A stretch of 64,000 nucleotides of DNA, from positions 3,100,001 through 3,164,000 of the forward strand of contig NZ_CP084874.1 in NCBI RefSeq assembly GCF_020526085.1, read 5' to 3'. Shown here piece by piece: positions 17,765 through 27,338 of the stretch. Below the pieces are notes generated by a model. That model was not told where the DNA came from, did no database searches, and saw only the letters and a program-made list of their open reading frames with translations. Position 1 is the first letter of the stretch, and each line of letters opens with the position of its first letter. The DNA is from Klebsiella africana. Its GTDB lineage: Bacteria; Pseudomonadota; Gammaproteobacteria; Enterobacterales; Enterobacteriaceae. The position numbers and the translations under genes are program-made.

Positions 17765-18279
17765 CAGAACAGCTCCGCATAGATACGGGCTTCTTCCCGA
17801 ATGTCAGCGATACTCCAGCGTCCGTCCCGCCAGAGATCATCTATTTGCCTGTCCAGGGCTTCGGCGTCTTTGTCACCTTTTGGCGTGGTGCCAACATCCC
17901 TGTAACCCTCCAGAACACTGGCGCGCGTGAAGGAGTAGACCGCACGTCGGAAGCGATAAACTTTTGCGCTTTCGCCGTTAATCTGCTCGACAGGTTCACC
18001 GGCGGAAGTCAGCAGTACAGAAGCCAGTGACTCCGCGCCTTCCGCTTCCCTTTGCTTGCGCCAGTCCTTCAATTGATCCGCGACATGCAGCGCGGCCTCC
18101 GTTGCCATATGCATTAATCGGGATGTTGTAATGTCACCGGCGATGCGGGCAGCCAGGCGCAGATCGTGGAGTTTTACCGTCGGCCAGAAAGTGCCGATGG
18201 CAATCTGTGCGCCGCCGTCGTCCACGTCTGTCACATCACTTTCAGCAGGTCTGACGGGGCGCTGTGCGATAAAACTCAT
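17764..18279 (-). CDS. L: Head completion protein L
   Basis: 171 residues (P2 gpL 169). Segments IAIGTFWPTVKLHDLRLAAR and AVYSFTRASVLEGYRDVGTT match the gpL family, which closes the DNA-filled head before tail joining. GGAG precedes the start. It is separated from M by 112 bp in which I see no gene. Confidence 0.92.
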   Translation of the reverse strand: MSFIAQRPVRPAESDVTDVDDGGAQIAIGTFWPTVKLHDLRLAARIAGDITTSRLMHMATEAALHVADQLKDWRKQREAEGAESLASVLLTSAGEPVEQINGESAKVYRFRRAVYSFTRASVLEGYRDVGTTPKGDKDAEALDRQIDDLWRDGRWSIADIREEARIYAELF

Positions 18280-18391
18280 CGTCGTTTCTCCGGTAGGTCA
18301 GGCGGTGGGCGTCCGGTAAAAAGACCGCATTACGGGCAGATCGCCGGGCGCGCCGCCTGTGGCGCGGGGCCAGTTCATTACGCTTTGGCGT

Positions 18392-19249
18392 TTACTTTGT
18401 GGCGGTTTTCGTTGTCTTTTTTGCCGCCGTTTTGCGGGTGGCTTTTTGAGTGCCGGCCGCCGTTTTCGTCTGCTTGCGCGTTCGTGTTGCTTTTTCTGTT
18501 GCGGGTGTTTCGGTTGCTGCTGTGTCGCTGGATGAAATCTCATCTTTCGCATCACCACTTGCCGCGCTGGTCTGCGGCGCCTTTTTCAAAGCGCTGACCA
18601 GAGAAGCGATCTCCCGTTTCACACCGGCACCAGGGTTCAGGCTCATGGCTTCCCGGAAGAGTTTCAGCGCTTCGCCTTTGGTTTCCGCGTCTTCCGTGTC
18701 GCGACGGCAAAACGCCCTCACCTTGCACAGCTTCGCGCGGACCTCATCCGGCATATCACTGTCAGCCACAATTTCGGCCAGCTCGTCCAGCATGGGGATA
18801 TAGCCTGACAAATCGGCTCCGGCGTCCGTGGTGGCGAGGTTCAGAATGGGATTGCAGATTTCCTCGGCCAGTACCGTGGGTGCCGGGCGGCGATAGTTGT
18901 CATCCGGCATGCTCAGGCCATGCTTAACGACATAGCGCCCGATACGCAGCGCCAGCGCATAGTCGGAGCAGTCCACCGCCCACACCATCAGCGTGGGGAT
19001 GACCGGATCCGCGCGCCCGCTGTCGCCCTCGATCGTGCCGTCAATCCATCCCTGAAACTCAGGAAGGATGCTGGCCTTTACAGCGGCCTTCGCCTGGCGG
19101 GACTGGATTTGGCTTAGCGAAGATTTATGCATATGCAGGCGAAAGAGGATCTGCTCATGCGCGGTGCGCGTCTCCGCGTCACGCTCATCACTGATGCCCC
19201 GCCTCTCTGCCATGACCTTCTGAAAGTGTCTTTGTGCCGGTGTCAGCAT
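18392..19249 (-). CDS. M: Terminase small subunit M
   Basis: 285 residues from ATG 19249 (MLTPAQRHFQKVMAERRG), chosen because it matches the P2 gpM N-terminus and has AGGAGA eight bases upstream; an in-frame ATG exists 12 codons earlier. The body has LMVWAVDCSDYALALRIGRY and DSDMPDEVRAKLCKVRAF. The last 40 residues are a Lys/Thr/Ala low-complexity tail resembling histone H1-type basic tails; P2 gpM also ends in a basic tail, though this one is longer. Works with P to cut at cos. Confidence 0.92.
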   Translation of the reverse strand: MLTPAQRHFQKVMAERRGISDERDAETRTAHEQILFRLHMHKSSLSQIQSRQAKAAVKASILPEFQGWIDGTIEGDSGRADPVIPTLMVWAVDCSDYALALRIGRYVVKHGLSMPDDNYRRPAPTVLAEEICNPILNLATTDAGADLSGYIPMLDELAEIVADSDMPDEVRAKLCKVRAFCRRDTEDAETKGEALKLFREAMSLNPGAGVKREIASLVSALKKAPQTSAASGDAKDEISSSDTAATETPATEKATRTRKQTKTAAGTQKATRKTAAKKTTKTATK

Positions 19250-19298
19250 GGGTTCATTCTCCTGGGCGGGCTTGCTGCCCGCCATGTGATGGGGATTA

Positions 19299-20333
19299 TC
19301 AGGCGAATGTCACGCCGTCGATCATGGCAATCATGCCGTACTCTTCAATGACATAGTCATCATTGCTGGACTGGTAAGTCGCCACGCGGTTGTATTGCGG
19401 CTCTTCCCGGATAGAGCGACGCAGGGAGCCTTTCTGGTAGTACACAGAGAGGTTTTTCAGGTTGGTGATGAGCACGACATCTTCAGGAATGCCCGGGACA
19501 AAGACCGTCGGCAGGCCGCCGATCTTTTCCTGGCTGACAATGAGCTGCGCGGCCAGTAGTTCGGTATTCGGATTGGTCTGGCTGAGCGCGTTCACTTTCG
19601 GCAGGTTCACTTTCAGCAGCAGATCGGACGAGAGCACAGTCACCAGACCGGGAGCGCGGCGGAACCAGGGATCCATAAGGCTGTGGCGTGCATCGAGCAC
19701 GGCGGCATCAATATTGCCGTAGGTGCCTGACGCAATTACCGCGTTATTCTCATCACGGGAAGTCAGCGTGATACCTGGCATAATGCGCTGCGGCGCCTCA
19801 TTGCGGATCTTTTGCAGCCAGCCAACGCCGCAATCCTGCAATAACGGATAGGTCGTGCGGTCGGAGTTTTCAGAGTAATGCGTGCCATTAAAGCCAATCA
19901 TCTGGCGATCCAGCCCCAGCTGACGGGCCATCGCATTACTGATTAATGACTGAAATTCAGGGTGACCGGCCCACGCGTCCAGCTCCGCATACGAAAGCGC
20001 ATAGTCATAGTTGGTTTTGCGGCAGTGGTAGTTCTGCGGCTCTTTGTTATGGTTCGGTGCAGGGTTACGGCGGTTGGTGCCGTCCGAGCTGTTATTGGTG
20101 CTCGCCATCGGTCCCTTACTGCCAATTTTTACTTTCTGCCCTTCCTGCTCTTTAACCCCAAAGTGGTTAACCAGCTTCATGAAGTCATCCGACTCCATGG
20201 CGGCCTGTTCCAGTTTTTGCTGGATAGTCGGATCGACGCTGAAACGATTGGCAACGGCTGAGGGTGAGACACCGTTCAGATGTGCCTGGCGCACAATGTA
20301 CTTATCAAATAGTTCGCGGGTCTGGTTTTCCAT
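19299..20333 (-). CDS. N: Major capsid protein N
   Basis: 344 residues (P2 gpN 357). The N-terminus TRELFDKYIVRQAHLNGVS and the segments MGLDRQMIGFNGTHY-like LGLDRQMIGFNGTHYSENSD and QCGVGWLQKIRNEAPQRIM (read here as DCGVGWLQKIRNEAPQR) are gpN-typical, as is the C-terminal SSNDDYVIEEYGMIAMIDGV. Builds the icosahedral shell on the O scaffold; O lies 9 bp upstream. Confidence 0.95.
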   Translation of the reverse strand: MENQTRELFDKYIVRQAHLNGVSPSAVANRFSVDPTIQQKLEQAAMESDDFMKLVNHFGVKEQEGQKVKIGSKGPMASTNNSSDGTNRRNPAPNHNKEPQNYHCRKTNYDYALSYAELDAWAGHPEFQSLISNAMARQLGLDRQMIGFNGTHYSENSDRTTYPLLQDCGVGWLQKIRNEAPQRIMPGITLTSRDENNAVIASGTYGNIDAAVLDARHSLMDPWFRRAPGLVTVLSSDLLLKVNLPKVNALSQTNPNTELLAAQLIVSQEKIGGLPTVFVPGIPEDVVLITNLKNLSVYYQKGSLRRSIREEPQYNRVATYQSSNDDYVIEEYGMIAMIDGVTFA

Positions 20334-20342
20334 GGTTACCTC

Positions 20343-21182
20343 TTAGAAGTCTGCAAGCTGCACGCTGCTGTTGCCGGTTGCCGCCGGTCGTGCGCTGTAA
20401 TTTTCTGCGGGCTGGAGCTGAAGCTGACCGCGCAGCTCGTTAAGTTCGCTGGTCAGTTGCTGAATGGTGGCTTTATCCTGTTGGCGGTCCTGTTCCAGGG
20501 CACTGAACCGGTCAATCTGGTCTGCCTGAGATTGAGCAACGGCTTCAACAACCTGATGCAACTGACTGAACCGCTGATCGTCGGTTTTCTGGCCTTTACC
20601 AAGGATGCCCATCACGCGGTTGAACCAGTTGACGCCCTCCTCGCTGCGATGAGCGGCCAGTTCGATCACTTCAGCTTCAAGCGCATCAGAGAACAGCGGC
20701 GCCTCGATCTGCTGGTTATTGAAGGCCATCACCTGCGCGCGCTGCTGCGCAGCAAATTTAAGGCGCTCAGTCCCCAGACTTGCCGGGGTGTCCGTCATCG
20801 CCAGGCCGACCACATACGCCTTACCGTTAAGGGCAAACTGCGGATGCAGCTCAATACTGGAATAGATTTTTTTTCCTTCATCGGTGAGCTGCTTCATTCG
20901 TGCCGAAGCGTCGATCTCGGCATAGAGCGCCGTACGACCGGCCAGCGGCCCTTCGGTGATATCCTCCGCGCTTAAAGCAACAACATCCCCCATGGCGCCA
21001 AAATTGCTGTCAGGAAGCATGGAGAGATAGTGCTCCACGTTCACGCGGGCGCCGTAAACGGCCGGGTTGTAGCTCGCCGCCGCATCGCGGAGGTGCTGCG
21101 GCTGGATCTCGCGCCCGTCAACGGTGGCGCCGGAAACCGCAACGCGAAACTTTTTGCGGGCGGGTTTAGTCGTGCTGGCCAT
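20343..21182 (-). CDS. O: Capsid scaffold and protease O
   Basis: 279 residues (P2 gpO 284). N-terminal serine protease domain with ATVDGREIQPQHLRDAAAS and ARVNVEHYLSMLPDSNFGAM, C-terminal coiled-coil scaffold (ALEQDRQQDKATIQQLTSEL). It starts the rightward late unit O-N-M-L-X and is divergent from P; the two share a 156-bp region with an Ogr-like site. Confidence 0.94.
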   Translation of the reverse strand: MASTTKPARKKFRVAVSGATVDGREIQPQHLRDAAASYNPAVYGARVNVEHYLSMLPDSNFGAMGDVVALSAEDITEGPLAGRTALYAEIDASARMKQLTDEGKKIYSSIELHPQFALNGKAYVVGLAMTDTPASLGTERLKFAAQQRAQVMAFNNQQIEAPLFSDALEAEVIELAAHRSEEGVNWFNRVMGILGKGQKTDDQRFSQLHQVVEAVAQSQADQIDRFSALEQDRQQDKATIQQLTSELNELRGQLQLQPAENYSARPAATGNSSVQLADF

Positions 21183-21252
21183 GTCGTTTTATCCTGTTGA
21201 TTAATGTCAGTCGCTGCATCATCGCAGAGCCTGAAAGCCCGGCGCCACGCGG

Positions 21253-21278
21253 TTTTGTTGTCGGAGAACGGCCAGACC
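21253..21278. promoter_or_regulatory. Ogr-like late activator site between O and P
   Basis: TGT-N12-AGA at 21259-21276 with the same flanks as the site at 821-846. A start 55 bp to the right of its centre (about 21268) falls near 21322, just before P; 55 bp to the left is near 21213, before O. P2 has divergent Ogr-dependent promoters at this point, so use in both directions is expected. Confidence 0.65.
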
Positions 21279-21338
21279 TGAAAGCCCGAGCCGCGGGGAT
21301 CGCGCGCAGGTAATCTCCCTGCTCAAAAGGGGGAAGTG

Positions 21339-23066
21339 ATGATTCAGGATGCGTTTATTCGATTAAGGGCAAAGCAGCTCTACTGGCAGGGTTACCCGCC
21401 CGCCGAAATTTCGCGACTCATGGGTATCAACTCAAACACGGTTTATTCCTGGAAAAAACGTGACGAGTGGGACGACACAACGCCTATCAAACGGGTAACG
21501 CAATCCATTGATACCCGTCTATGCCAGCTGAGTGCGAAGGACAATAAAACCAGTGGCGATTTCAAAGAGATTGATCTGTTAACCCGGCAGTTGAAAAGGC
21601 TGGATACCGGGCAGACCACCACTACCACCGGCGTTAAAAAAACCAGTCGTCGCAAGAAGAAAAATCACTTCTCCGAGGAGCAGATCGATGCATTGCGCTC
21701 AAAAATTCTCGACTCTCTCGCATGGCACCAGCGCGGCTGGTACGAACAGCGCGATCAGCGTAACCGGATGATCCTCAAATCGCGGCAGATCGGTGCAACC
21801 TGGTACTTTGCCCGCGAGGCATTACTGGGCGCACTGAGAACGGACGTTAAGCACGACTATCAGCGCAACCAAATTTTTCTGTCGGCGTCCCGCAAGCAGG
21901 CGCTCCAGTTCCGCAACTTCATCCGTAAAGCGGCTGAAGAGGTGGACGTCGAACTTAAAGGCGGTGAGCAAATCACGTTGTCAAACGGCGCGGAGCTGCA
22001 TTTTCTCGGGACGTCGGCGGCGACGGCGCAGTCGTACACCGGCCACCTGCGATTTGATGAGTTTTTCTGGACAGGAAACTTTATCAACCTGCGCAAAGTT
22101 GCCGGCGCCATGGCAACGCTCAAAGGCTTAACACGCACGTACTTCTCCACGCCATCCAGCGAAAGCCATGAAGCCTATCAGTTCTGGACCGGCGATCGAT
22201 GGAATGCGAAACGGCCTAAAGCGCAGCGCGTTGACTTTGACGTTTCATGGAAGAAAACCCATAGCGGCGTGCTTTACCCGGATAAAACGTGGCGGCAGAT
22301 CGTCACTATTCAGGACGCTATCAACAACGGCTGGGACTACACCGACATTGATGAAATCCGGGACGAAAACAGCCCCGATGAATTTGAAAACCTGTACATG
22401 TGCGAGTTCGTCAAAGACGGCGAAAGCGCGTTCAATCTTAGCCAGTTACTGGGGTGCGGCGCTGACGGGTATGACGACTGGCCCGACTGGAAACCGTTCG
22501 CCAGTCGCCCTATGGGGCAACGTGAGGTGTGGCTGGGCTACGACGCCAACGGCGGCAGCGGCAATGGTGATGCCGGTGCTCTATCCGTGACGGTCCCTCC
22601 ACTTGTGGCTGGCGGCCGGTTTCGAACGGTTGAATTGAAGCAACTGCGAGGGCTTGAGTTTGAACAGCAGGCGGCGGTCATCAAAGAGGCTGCCGAGCGC
22701 TACAACGTCACTCACATCGCCATTGACGGGCAAGGCGTCGGGGAGGCGGTCTGGCAGATTGTTAAAAACTGGTTCCCAGCCGCTATTTGCTACCAGATGA
22801 GCCTCTCTTCCAAGCGCGCCCTTGTCCTCAAAATGTTGCAGGTCATCCGCGCCGGCCGCTGGGAATATGACCGCAGCGAGCAGGGCCTGGTCAGAGCCTT
22901 TAACGCTGTTCGCAAAGTTGTTACGCCCGGCGGTTTCATCACTTACGAAACGGACCGATCGCGCGGCGTAAGCCATGGTGATATGGCTTGGGCAACCATG
23001 CTTTCGATTATTAATGAACCGTTGGGCCAGGAAAGTGGCGGCGGTGGTTTCGCAATGGGATGGTAA
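21339..23066 (+). CDS. P: Terminase large subunit P
   Basis: 575 residues (P2 gpP 590). The N-terminal helix-turn-helix (MGINSNTVYSWKKRDEWDD) is followed by the ATPase with RNRMILKSRQIGATWYFARE (Walker A-like) and FLGTSAATAQSYTGHLRFDE (Walker B with the D-E pair), then an RNase H-like nuclease (GQREVWLGYDANGGSGNGDA). ATG 21339 follows an AAGGGGG site; GTG 21336 is the alternative. Packages DNA from cos. Its stop overlaps the Q start. Confidence 0.95.
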   Translation: MIQDAFIRLRAKQLYWQGYPPAEISRLMGINSNTVYSWKKRDEWDDTTPIKRVTQSIDTRLCQLSAKDNKTSGDFKEIDLLTRQLKRLDTGQTTTTTGVKKTSRRKKKNHFSEEQIDALRSKILDSLAWHQRGWYEQRDQRNRMILKSRQIGATWYFAREALLGALRTDVKHDYQRNQIFLSASRKQALQFRNFIRKAAEEVDVELKGGEQITLSNGAELHFLGTSAATAQSYTGHLRFDEFFWTGNFINLRKVAGAMATLKGLTRTYFSTPSSESHEAYQFWTGDRWNAKRPKAQRVDFDVSWKKTHSGVLYPDKTWRQIVTIQDAINNGWDYTDIDEIRDENSPDEFENLYMCEFVKDGESAFNLSQLLGCGADGYDDWPDWKPFASRPMGQREVWLGYDANGGSGNGDAGALSVTVPPLVAGGRFRTVELKQLRGLEFEQQAAVIKEAAERYNVTHIAIDGQGVGEAVWQIVKNWFPAAICYQMSLSSKRALVLKMLQVIRAGRWEYDRSEQGLVRAFNAVRKVVTPGGFITYETDRSRGVSHGDMAWATMLSIINEPLGQESGGGGFAMGW

Positions 23067-24121
23067 CTTTGAAAAAGAAATACGGTAAAAAGCCGATAGC
23101 CAGCACCGCCGGCCCTGACATTGTGGAGTCACTGAAGGCCGACCCCGCGTTGACAGCGTTCAGCTTTGACGGCCCTTATCCCGTGCGGGATATGGCCGAT
23201 TTGCTGGACAATCTCTATTGCATGGACAACGGGCGATACTATGAGACGCCAGTGGATTTTTACGGGCTGGCTAAAGCTCCACGTCAGAGCGCCTGGCATG
23301 AGTCGGCGTTGTATTTCAAACGAAATGTGCTCACCGGCTGTTTTATCCCGCACAAGCTGCTCAATCGCCAGACCTTTTCCGCGTTTGCGCTGGACTGGTT
23401 CACTTTTGGCAATGCCTATCTCGAATTGCCGCGTAATCGCCTGGGCGGCCCGCTACCCTTCAAACACTCTCTGGCGAAGTACACCCGGCGTGGGAGCACA
23501 GATCTCGATCAATACTGGTTTATCCGGCGCTGGAAAGAAGAGCACACGTTCAAATCAGGAACGGTTTGTCACGTTCTGAACCCTGATATTAATCAGGAGG
23601 TCTACGGTATGCCGGAATATATGGCAGCACTGCTGGCCGCCAGCCTGGCCCACTCCGCTGACATGTTCCGTAAGTTGTACTACGACAACGGATCGCATGC
23701 TGGATGTATTGTCTATATTGGCGCTGGACAGGTTGATGATAAAAGCATGAAGGCAGTCAAAGAGACGTTGACCGGTGCGCGTGGGAAAGGCGCATTTAAA
23801 AACCTGCTGCTGCATGCGCCAGGCGGCGGCAAAGACGGCGTGCAAATCCTCCCCTTCCAGCAGATCACGGCGAAAGATGAGTTTATCAACATTAAGAACG
23901 CCACACGTGACGACATACTCGCAGCGCACCGTATCCCGCCGCAGCTGATGGGCGCCATGCCAGAGGGAAACGGCTCATTTGGGGATATCGAGAAAGCCGC
24001 CCGGGTCTACGCTATCAACGAGCTGACGCCCGTAATGGAGGCGCTGAAGGTGGTCAATGAGTGGATCGGAGAAGAAGTGATCCGCTTTAACCCTTACGCA
24101 TTGCTTACCGCTGAGAAATAA
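23060..24121 (+). CDS. Q: Portal protein Q
   Basis: 353 residues (P2 gpQ 344). Segments YYETPVDFYGLAKAPRQSAW, QEVYGMPEYMAALLAASLAH and AHRIPPQLMGAMPEGNGSFG are signature blocks of the P2 portal family. It forms the dodecameric DNA entry ring. Its start overlaps the end of P by 7 bases, and a strong terminator follows 48 bp after the stop. Confidence 0.95.
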   Translation: MVTLKKKYGKKPIASTAGPDIVESLKADPALTAFSFDGPYPVRDMADLLDNLYCMDNGRYYETPVDFYGLAKAPRQSAWHESALYFKRNVLTGCFIPHKLLNRQTFSAFALDWFTFGNAYLELPRNRLGGPLPFKHSLAKYTRRGSTDLDQYWFIRRWKEEHTFKSGTVCHVLNPDINQEVYGMPEYMAALLAASLAHSADMFRKLYYDNGSHAGCIVYIGAGQVDDKSMKAVKETLTGARGKGAFKNLLLHAPGGGKDGVQILPFQQITAKDEFINIKNATRDDILAAHRIPPQLMGAMPEGNGSFGDIEKAARVYAINELTPVMEALKVVNEWIGEEVIRFNPYALLTAEK

Positions 24122-24168
24122 CCGCCAGAAAACTCAGTTTCTTTAAACAACATCAGCCACTTATAACA

Positions 24169-24199
24169 GGCCAGCGTTTTCGCTGGCCTCATCTTTTCT
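24169..24199 (+). terminator. Rho-independent terminator of P-Q
   Basis: GGCCAGCG (24169-24176), TTTT loop, CGCTGGCC (24181-24188), followed by TCATCTTTTCTG. An A/T pair extends the stem. Ends the P-Q transcript. Confidence 0.85.
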
Positions 24200-24858
24200 G
24201 CTGAAAAAATCCCGCATCAGCGCCCCTCTGCGCGTCGCTGCTTTTTCCCAGCAAAAGGCATGCCTCCAACCAAAACGACCGCTCACCGTGACGCAGAAAC
24301 CGTCAAATTGCGTATTCTCCCGCCTTCCCTACCCTGACCCGTTTGCGGGGGCTTGCCCCCCGTCACCTGCGCGCAGCAATTCTCACAATATCTGTGTTTG
24401 AATGAAACAGAGCGTAGTCCACATTGTGCTTGTGCATTACGGTAATACAGTCCATCAGAAAAAAGTGCAAATTTGTGCGCCATTGTGCAACTATTCAAAA
24501 GTAACATTAGGAAATTAACATAGACTATAATAAAAGAATTCTTGATAACTTACTGTTACGAAAGAGTACTTAATACCGACTATCCTGATGAGTTGTATGA
24601 ACGGAACACCTCAGATAACATTCGTTCCCAGATGAAGTGATGAATACTACTTCAATAAAGATGCACCATATAGGATATAGGATATAGGATATAGGCGACT
24701 CTGAACTTCCATAGATATAACGTAAAAGCAAGCGACTGATTTATTAGGAATAAAAATCTACCGAGTTTTAATTTGAAAAATAAAAGCGACCACACAATGA
24801 TAATTGCTATAGGGCTAACCAATATTATGCTTACTCATATTAGAAAATTTTTAAAGAG
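24200..24858. other. Gene-poor region between Q terminator and cargo gene; probable cos side
   Basis: P2 has cos just beyond Q, so cos should lie in about 24200-24500. A G/C-rich hairpin with arms CGGGGG and CCCCCG lies near 24340-24360, but I could not match a known P2 cos sequence. A 74-codon minus-strand frame (24283-24507, Cys-rich end YCENCCAQVTGG) has no convincing ribosome site and may be chance. From about 24510 on the DNA becomes AT-rich and contains a 7-bp tandem repeat. Confidence 0.5.
24670..24695. repeat. 7-bp tandem repeat ATAGGAT, 3.7 copies
   Basis: Three perfect ATAGGAT units (24670-24690) plus ATAGG, in the AT-rich non-coding stretch beside the cargo gene. Perfect copies suggest recent slippage; could vary in copy number between isolates. 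Confidence 0.85.
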
Positions 24859-24889
24859 TTAAGCAACCCCGCCATACAGGGTTGCTTAA
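24859..24889. terminator. Terminator downstream of ATPase-nuclease gene
   Basis: Perfect 11-bp inverted repeat TTAAGCAACCC (24859-24869) and GGGTTGCTTAA (24879-24889) with a 9-base loop, flanked by AT-rich DNA. It lies 87 bp after the minus-strand gene that stops at 24977 and can act in both directions. Confidence 0.8.
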
Positions 24890-24976
24890 TATAATTCTTT
24901 CAATCCAAGTAATTTTACAATGCACTTCTTAATTACCAAAAGCCCTCTTGAAAAAACCAGTCGCTTAAATAAAATT

Positions 24977-27046
24977 TCATTTGCATTTGTTATTTAAATA
25001 CACACGTATATACTGATCGAGTAATTTACTAAGCTGCTTGTTTACTTCATCATGTTTCTGAGGGCTCCGCATTTTTGACAAATGCCTCTCCAGAAACTTA
25101 GATGGTAATTTAATAACTAGTTTATCATTGTTATCATAAAGCTCCTTAACCCACATTAACTCTTTATGTTTTTCCAAGTTTTCAGTATGATCTCTATTAA
25201 TTATAAAAGCCAATCGCCCATAATGCTTATAGAGATAAGAGTTTACTTGCCTATACTCTGTGGCACCTAAGTCTTTATAGTTTTTTATTTCAAAGATAAC
25301 TTGACGTGAACCATAGTCAGTTAATATTCTATTCCACACTGTAGACTCTGCCAGGTTAGTGGCAATGATATCTCTTTGCTGGAGGCCATTTTTATTAGGA
25401 TGCAACTCAATATTTGTTAAATTAGTCGCAAAAAGGATCTTAATAGCTTTTAATGCCCACGCTTCAAAATCGACAGCACCTTCCATCCCTTCAGGAATAT
25501 TATTTAGCTCTTGAATCATTGAACCTATTCTCTGTTTTCGTTGCTCAACGGCGACAGAACTAACCTCTATGTCGTATTCGTCATGAATGTCATCTGCTGC
25601 ATCAGAGGTTATCTCTGATTCATGAACACCAAGCGCCAACCAATAACATGGATGAATCAACAATCTTGAGCTAGAAGTAAAATCCTTATCAGGTTCTTTA
25701 CCATCATGGCAAAAAATGAATGATGACGATTGTTGATTATATAAACCAAAGAAACCAACACTATACAATCTTTTTATTACTTGGACTGGATCTTCAAACA
25801 AAAGAAGATCTTGCAATTTTAATTTATTATTAATCTCCTTAATTTCAAATGCCTGATTTATAACTTCTGATGCTTCTGAAATACTAAAATCTGATTTACT
25901 ATTGGAAAATAACGAAGTGAAAATATCTAATGCTGGGAAAACATTCTCGTATTCTTTAAGTAAATCGTTCAATCTATTTTGAGATATAGTATTTGCCGTG
26001 GCTTTAATATCTTCTATTACTATCTTTGATCTTGCATGTGTCGCAGCTCTTAAAAATGCGTCATTCAGTAAAACCAAAATATCTCTAGGCCTATATAAGG
26101 TTAACTTTAATGTTTCTTTAAATCCCGTGTTGGATTGTAATTCATTAGCTGTATATGCATTCCAGACTCGCGTGTTGTTCTCTATTGTTGAACCAAAAGC
26201 AACTCGCATTCTATTACATACAAGATTAAAAAGATTATATTCATCCCAATGTAACCTTAAAATTTGACCTTCGATATTTCTTGTGAAGTCAGGGTCCATT
26301 TTAGATATTGCTCTATGAATATTATCTCGGACAAAAGCAAAAGCTATCACCTTTTCTTGTAGATTTTGTTTAATGTCAATGACAGATTGAATAAAGCCAT
26401 CCACAATCGCAACGCCAAGATCATCGGGAGTATAACCTTCATCTAGCCTATCCGCAAAAATCACAAATTGATTCTTAGATTTATCAATAGCTTCAGAAAT
26501 AACTTCTTCTAATAAATCTAATTCAAATTCATCAGATAAATCAGATATCCTTGTCGAAGGTTTTACATCCTTACCCATATCTAAAATTGATAAGAGTTTT
26601 TTCCTTATCTTACTACTAATGTTTTGTTTTTTTGGTCCCCAAGATAGCAAATGTTTCTCAACACTTTTATAGTCCAAATCATTTTTCATTTTATAATGAT
26701 TCGCTATTTCGGATAAAATCTCCATATAAATTGCATAGCGCCAGGCTAATTTACTTCCTGCTTTTATATGTAAATAATTTTCACCAAAAAGAGATACAAC
26801 ATCTCTAAGACCAATAATTTGCTCTTCAATAGGACTGATAGTCATAACATAAGTCTTAGGCTTCGCCTTCCAGTGCTTTGATAACATATGTACTAAGGCG
26901 CTCTTACCTGTTCCTCTTCGACCAACTACTATGCACCTATCGTATGACTCTAAAAGAGCTTTGTAGTCAGTGGTTTGCCAAAAAGATGCTTCAAGCATTC
27001 TTTCATCATGTTCAGCACGAATATCGCCAAGCACATTACCTTTCAT
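24977..27046 (-). CDS. P-loop ATPase fused to PD-(D/E)XK-type nuclease domain; candidate defence gene
   Basis: 689 residues. Walker A GRRGTGKS at 42-49; Walker B FVIFADRLDEGY at 194-205 with D199 and D202-E203; YRPRDILVLLNDAF (318-331) resembles the sensor-2-like Arg motif of Sll1717-type P-loop ATPases. After a helical middle, residues of about 520-610 look like a nuclease: E528, D559 in QQRDIIATN, E586-I-K588 in VIFEIKNYKD, and Q600 in a following helix. An AAGGAT site precedes the ATG. The gene is AT-rich, monocistronic, has its own terminator and lies between A and Q, where P2 carries old and tin. The motifs are seen directly. A role in excluding other phages, with the ATPase gating the nuclease, is inferred; it is not Old or Tin by sequence. 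Confidence 0.8.
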   Translation of the reverse strand: MKGNVLGDIRAEHDERMLEASFWQTTDYKALLESYDRCIVVGRRGTGKSALVHMLSKHWKAKPKTYVMTISPIEEQIIGLRDVVSLFGENYLHIKAGSKLAWRYAIYMEILSEIANHYKMKNDLDYKSVEKHLLSWGPKKQNISSKIRKKLLSILDMGKDVKPSTRISDLSDEFELDLLEEVISEAIDKSKNQFVIFADRLDEGYTPDDLGVAIVDGFIQSVIDIKQNLQEKVIAFAFVRDNIHRAISKMDPDFTRNIEGQILRLHWDEYNLFNLVCNRMRVAFGSTIENNTRVWNAYTANELQSNTGFKETLKLTLYRPRDILVLLNDAFLRAATHARSKIVIEDIKATANTISQNRLNDLLKEYENVFPALDIFTSLFSNSKSDFSISEASEVINQAFEIKEINNKLKLQDLLLFEDPVQVIKRLYSVGFFGLYNQQSSSFIFCHDGKEPDKDFTSSSRLLIHPCYWLALGVHESEITSDAADDIHDEYDIEVSSVAVEQRKQRIGSMIQELNNIPEGMEGAVDFEAWALKAIKILFATNLTNIELHPNKNGLQQRDIIATNLAESTVWNRILTDYGSRQVIFEIKNYKDLGATEYRQVNSYLYKHYGRLAFIINRDHTENLEKHKELMWVKELYDNNDKLVIKLPSKFLERHLSKMRSPQKHDEVNKQLSKLLDQYIRVYLNNKCK

Positions 27047-27338
27047 GTATCATCCTTACCAAGCTTTAAGGGTTAGTATCAATGTTATTGTAACAACACA
27101 TCAATTAGTTAGCTAAGTAACTTTTAATCATGGCTGATAATTGATAAGGTAACATTTCCACAAAGCAAGGCAATGTGTTTAATGGTGAAGTAACACCACT
27201 TTTCTATTTCAATTACTGCTTCGCTTCAGTATGTAATCTCTTCGCAGACTTAGGTTACTGCCCCAATTTCACGTATTTTGGTACTATTTTGTCCCTTTTT
27301 TTTAATATCTAGTGGGAATTTTTATTACTCTTTGCAAA

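Noticed and set aside
24283..24507. 74-codon minus-strand frame with YCENCC cysteines
   Set aside because: Overlaps the expected cos area, has no convincing ribosome site and no known relative with a function.
24670..24695. ATAGGAT tandem repeats as CRISPR or iteron origin
   Set aside because: Units are only 7 bp without spacers, and no replication gene is adjacent; treated as a simple tandem repeat.
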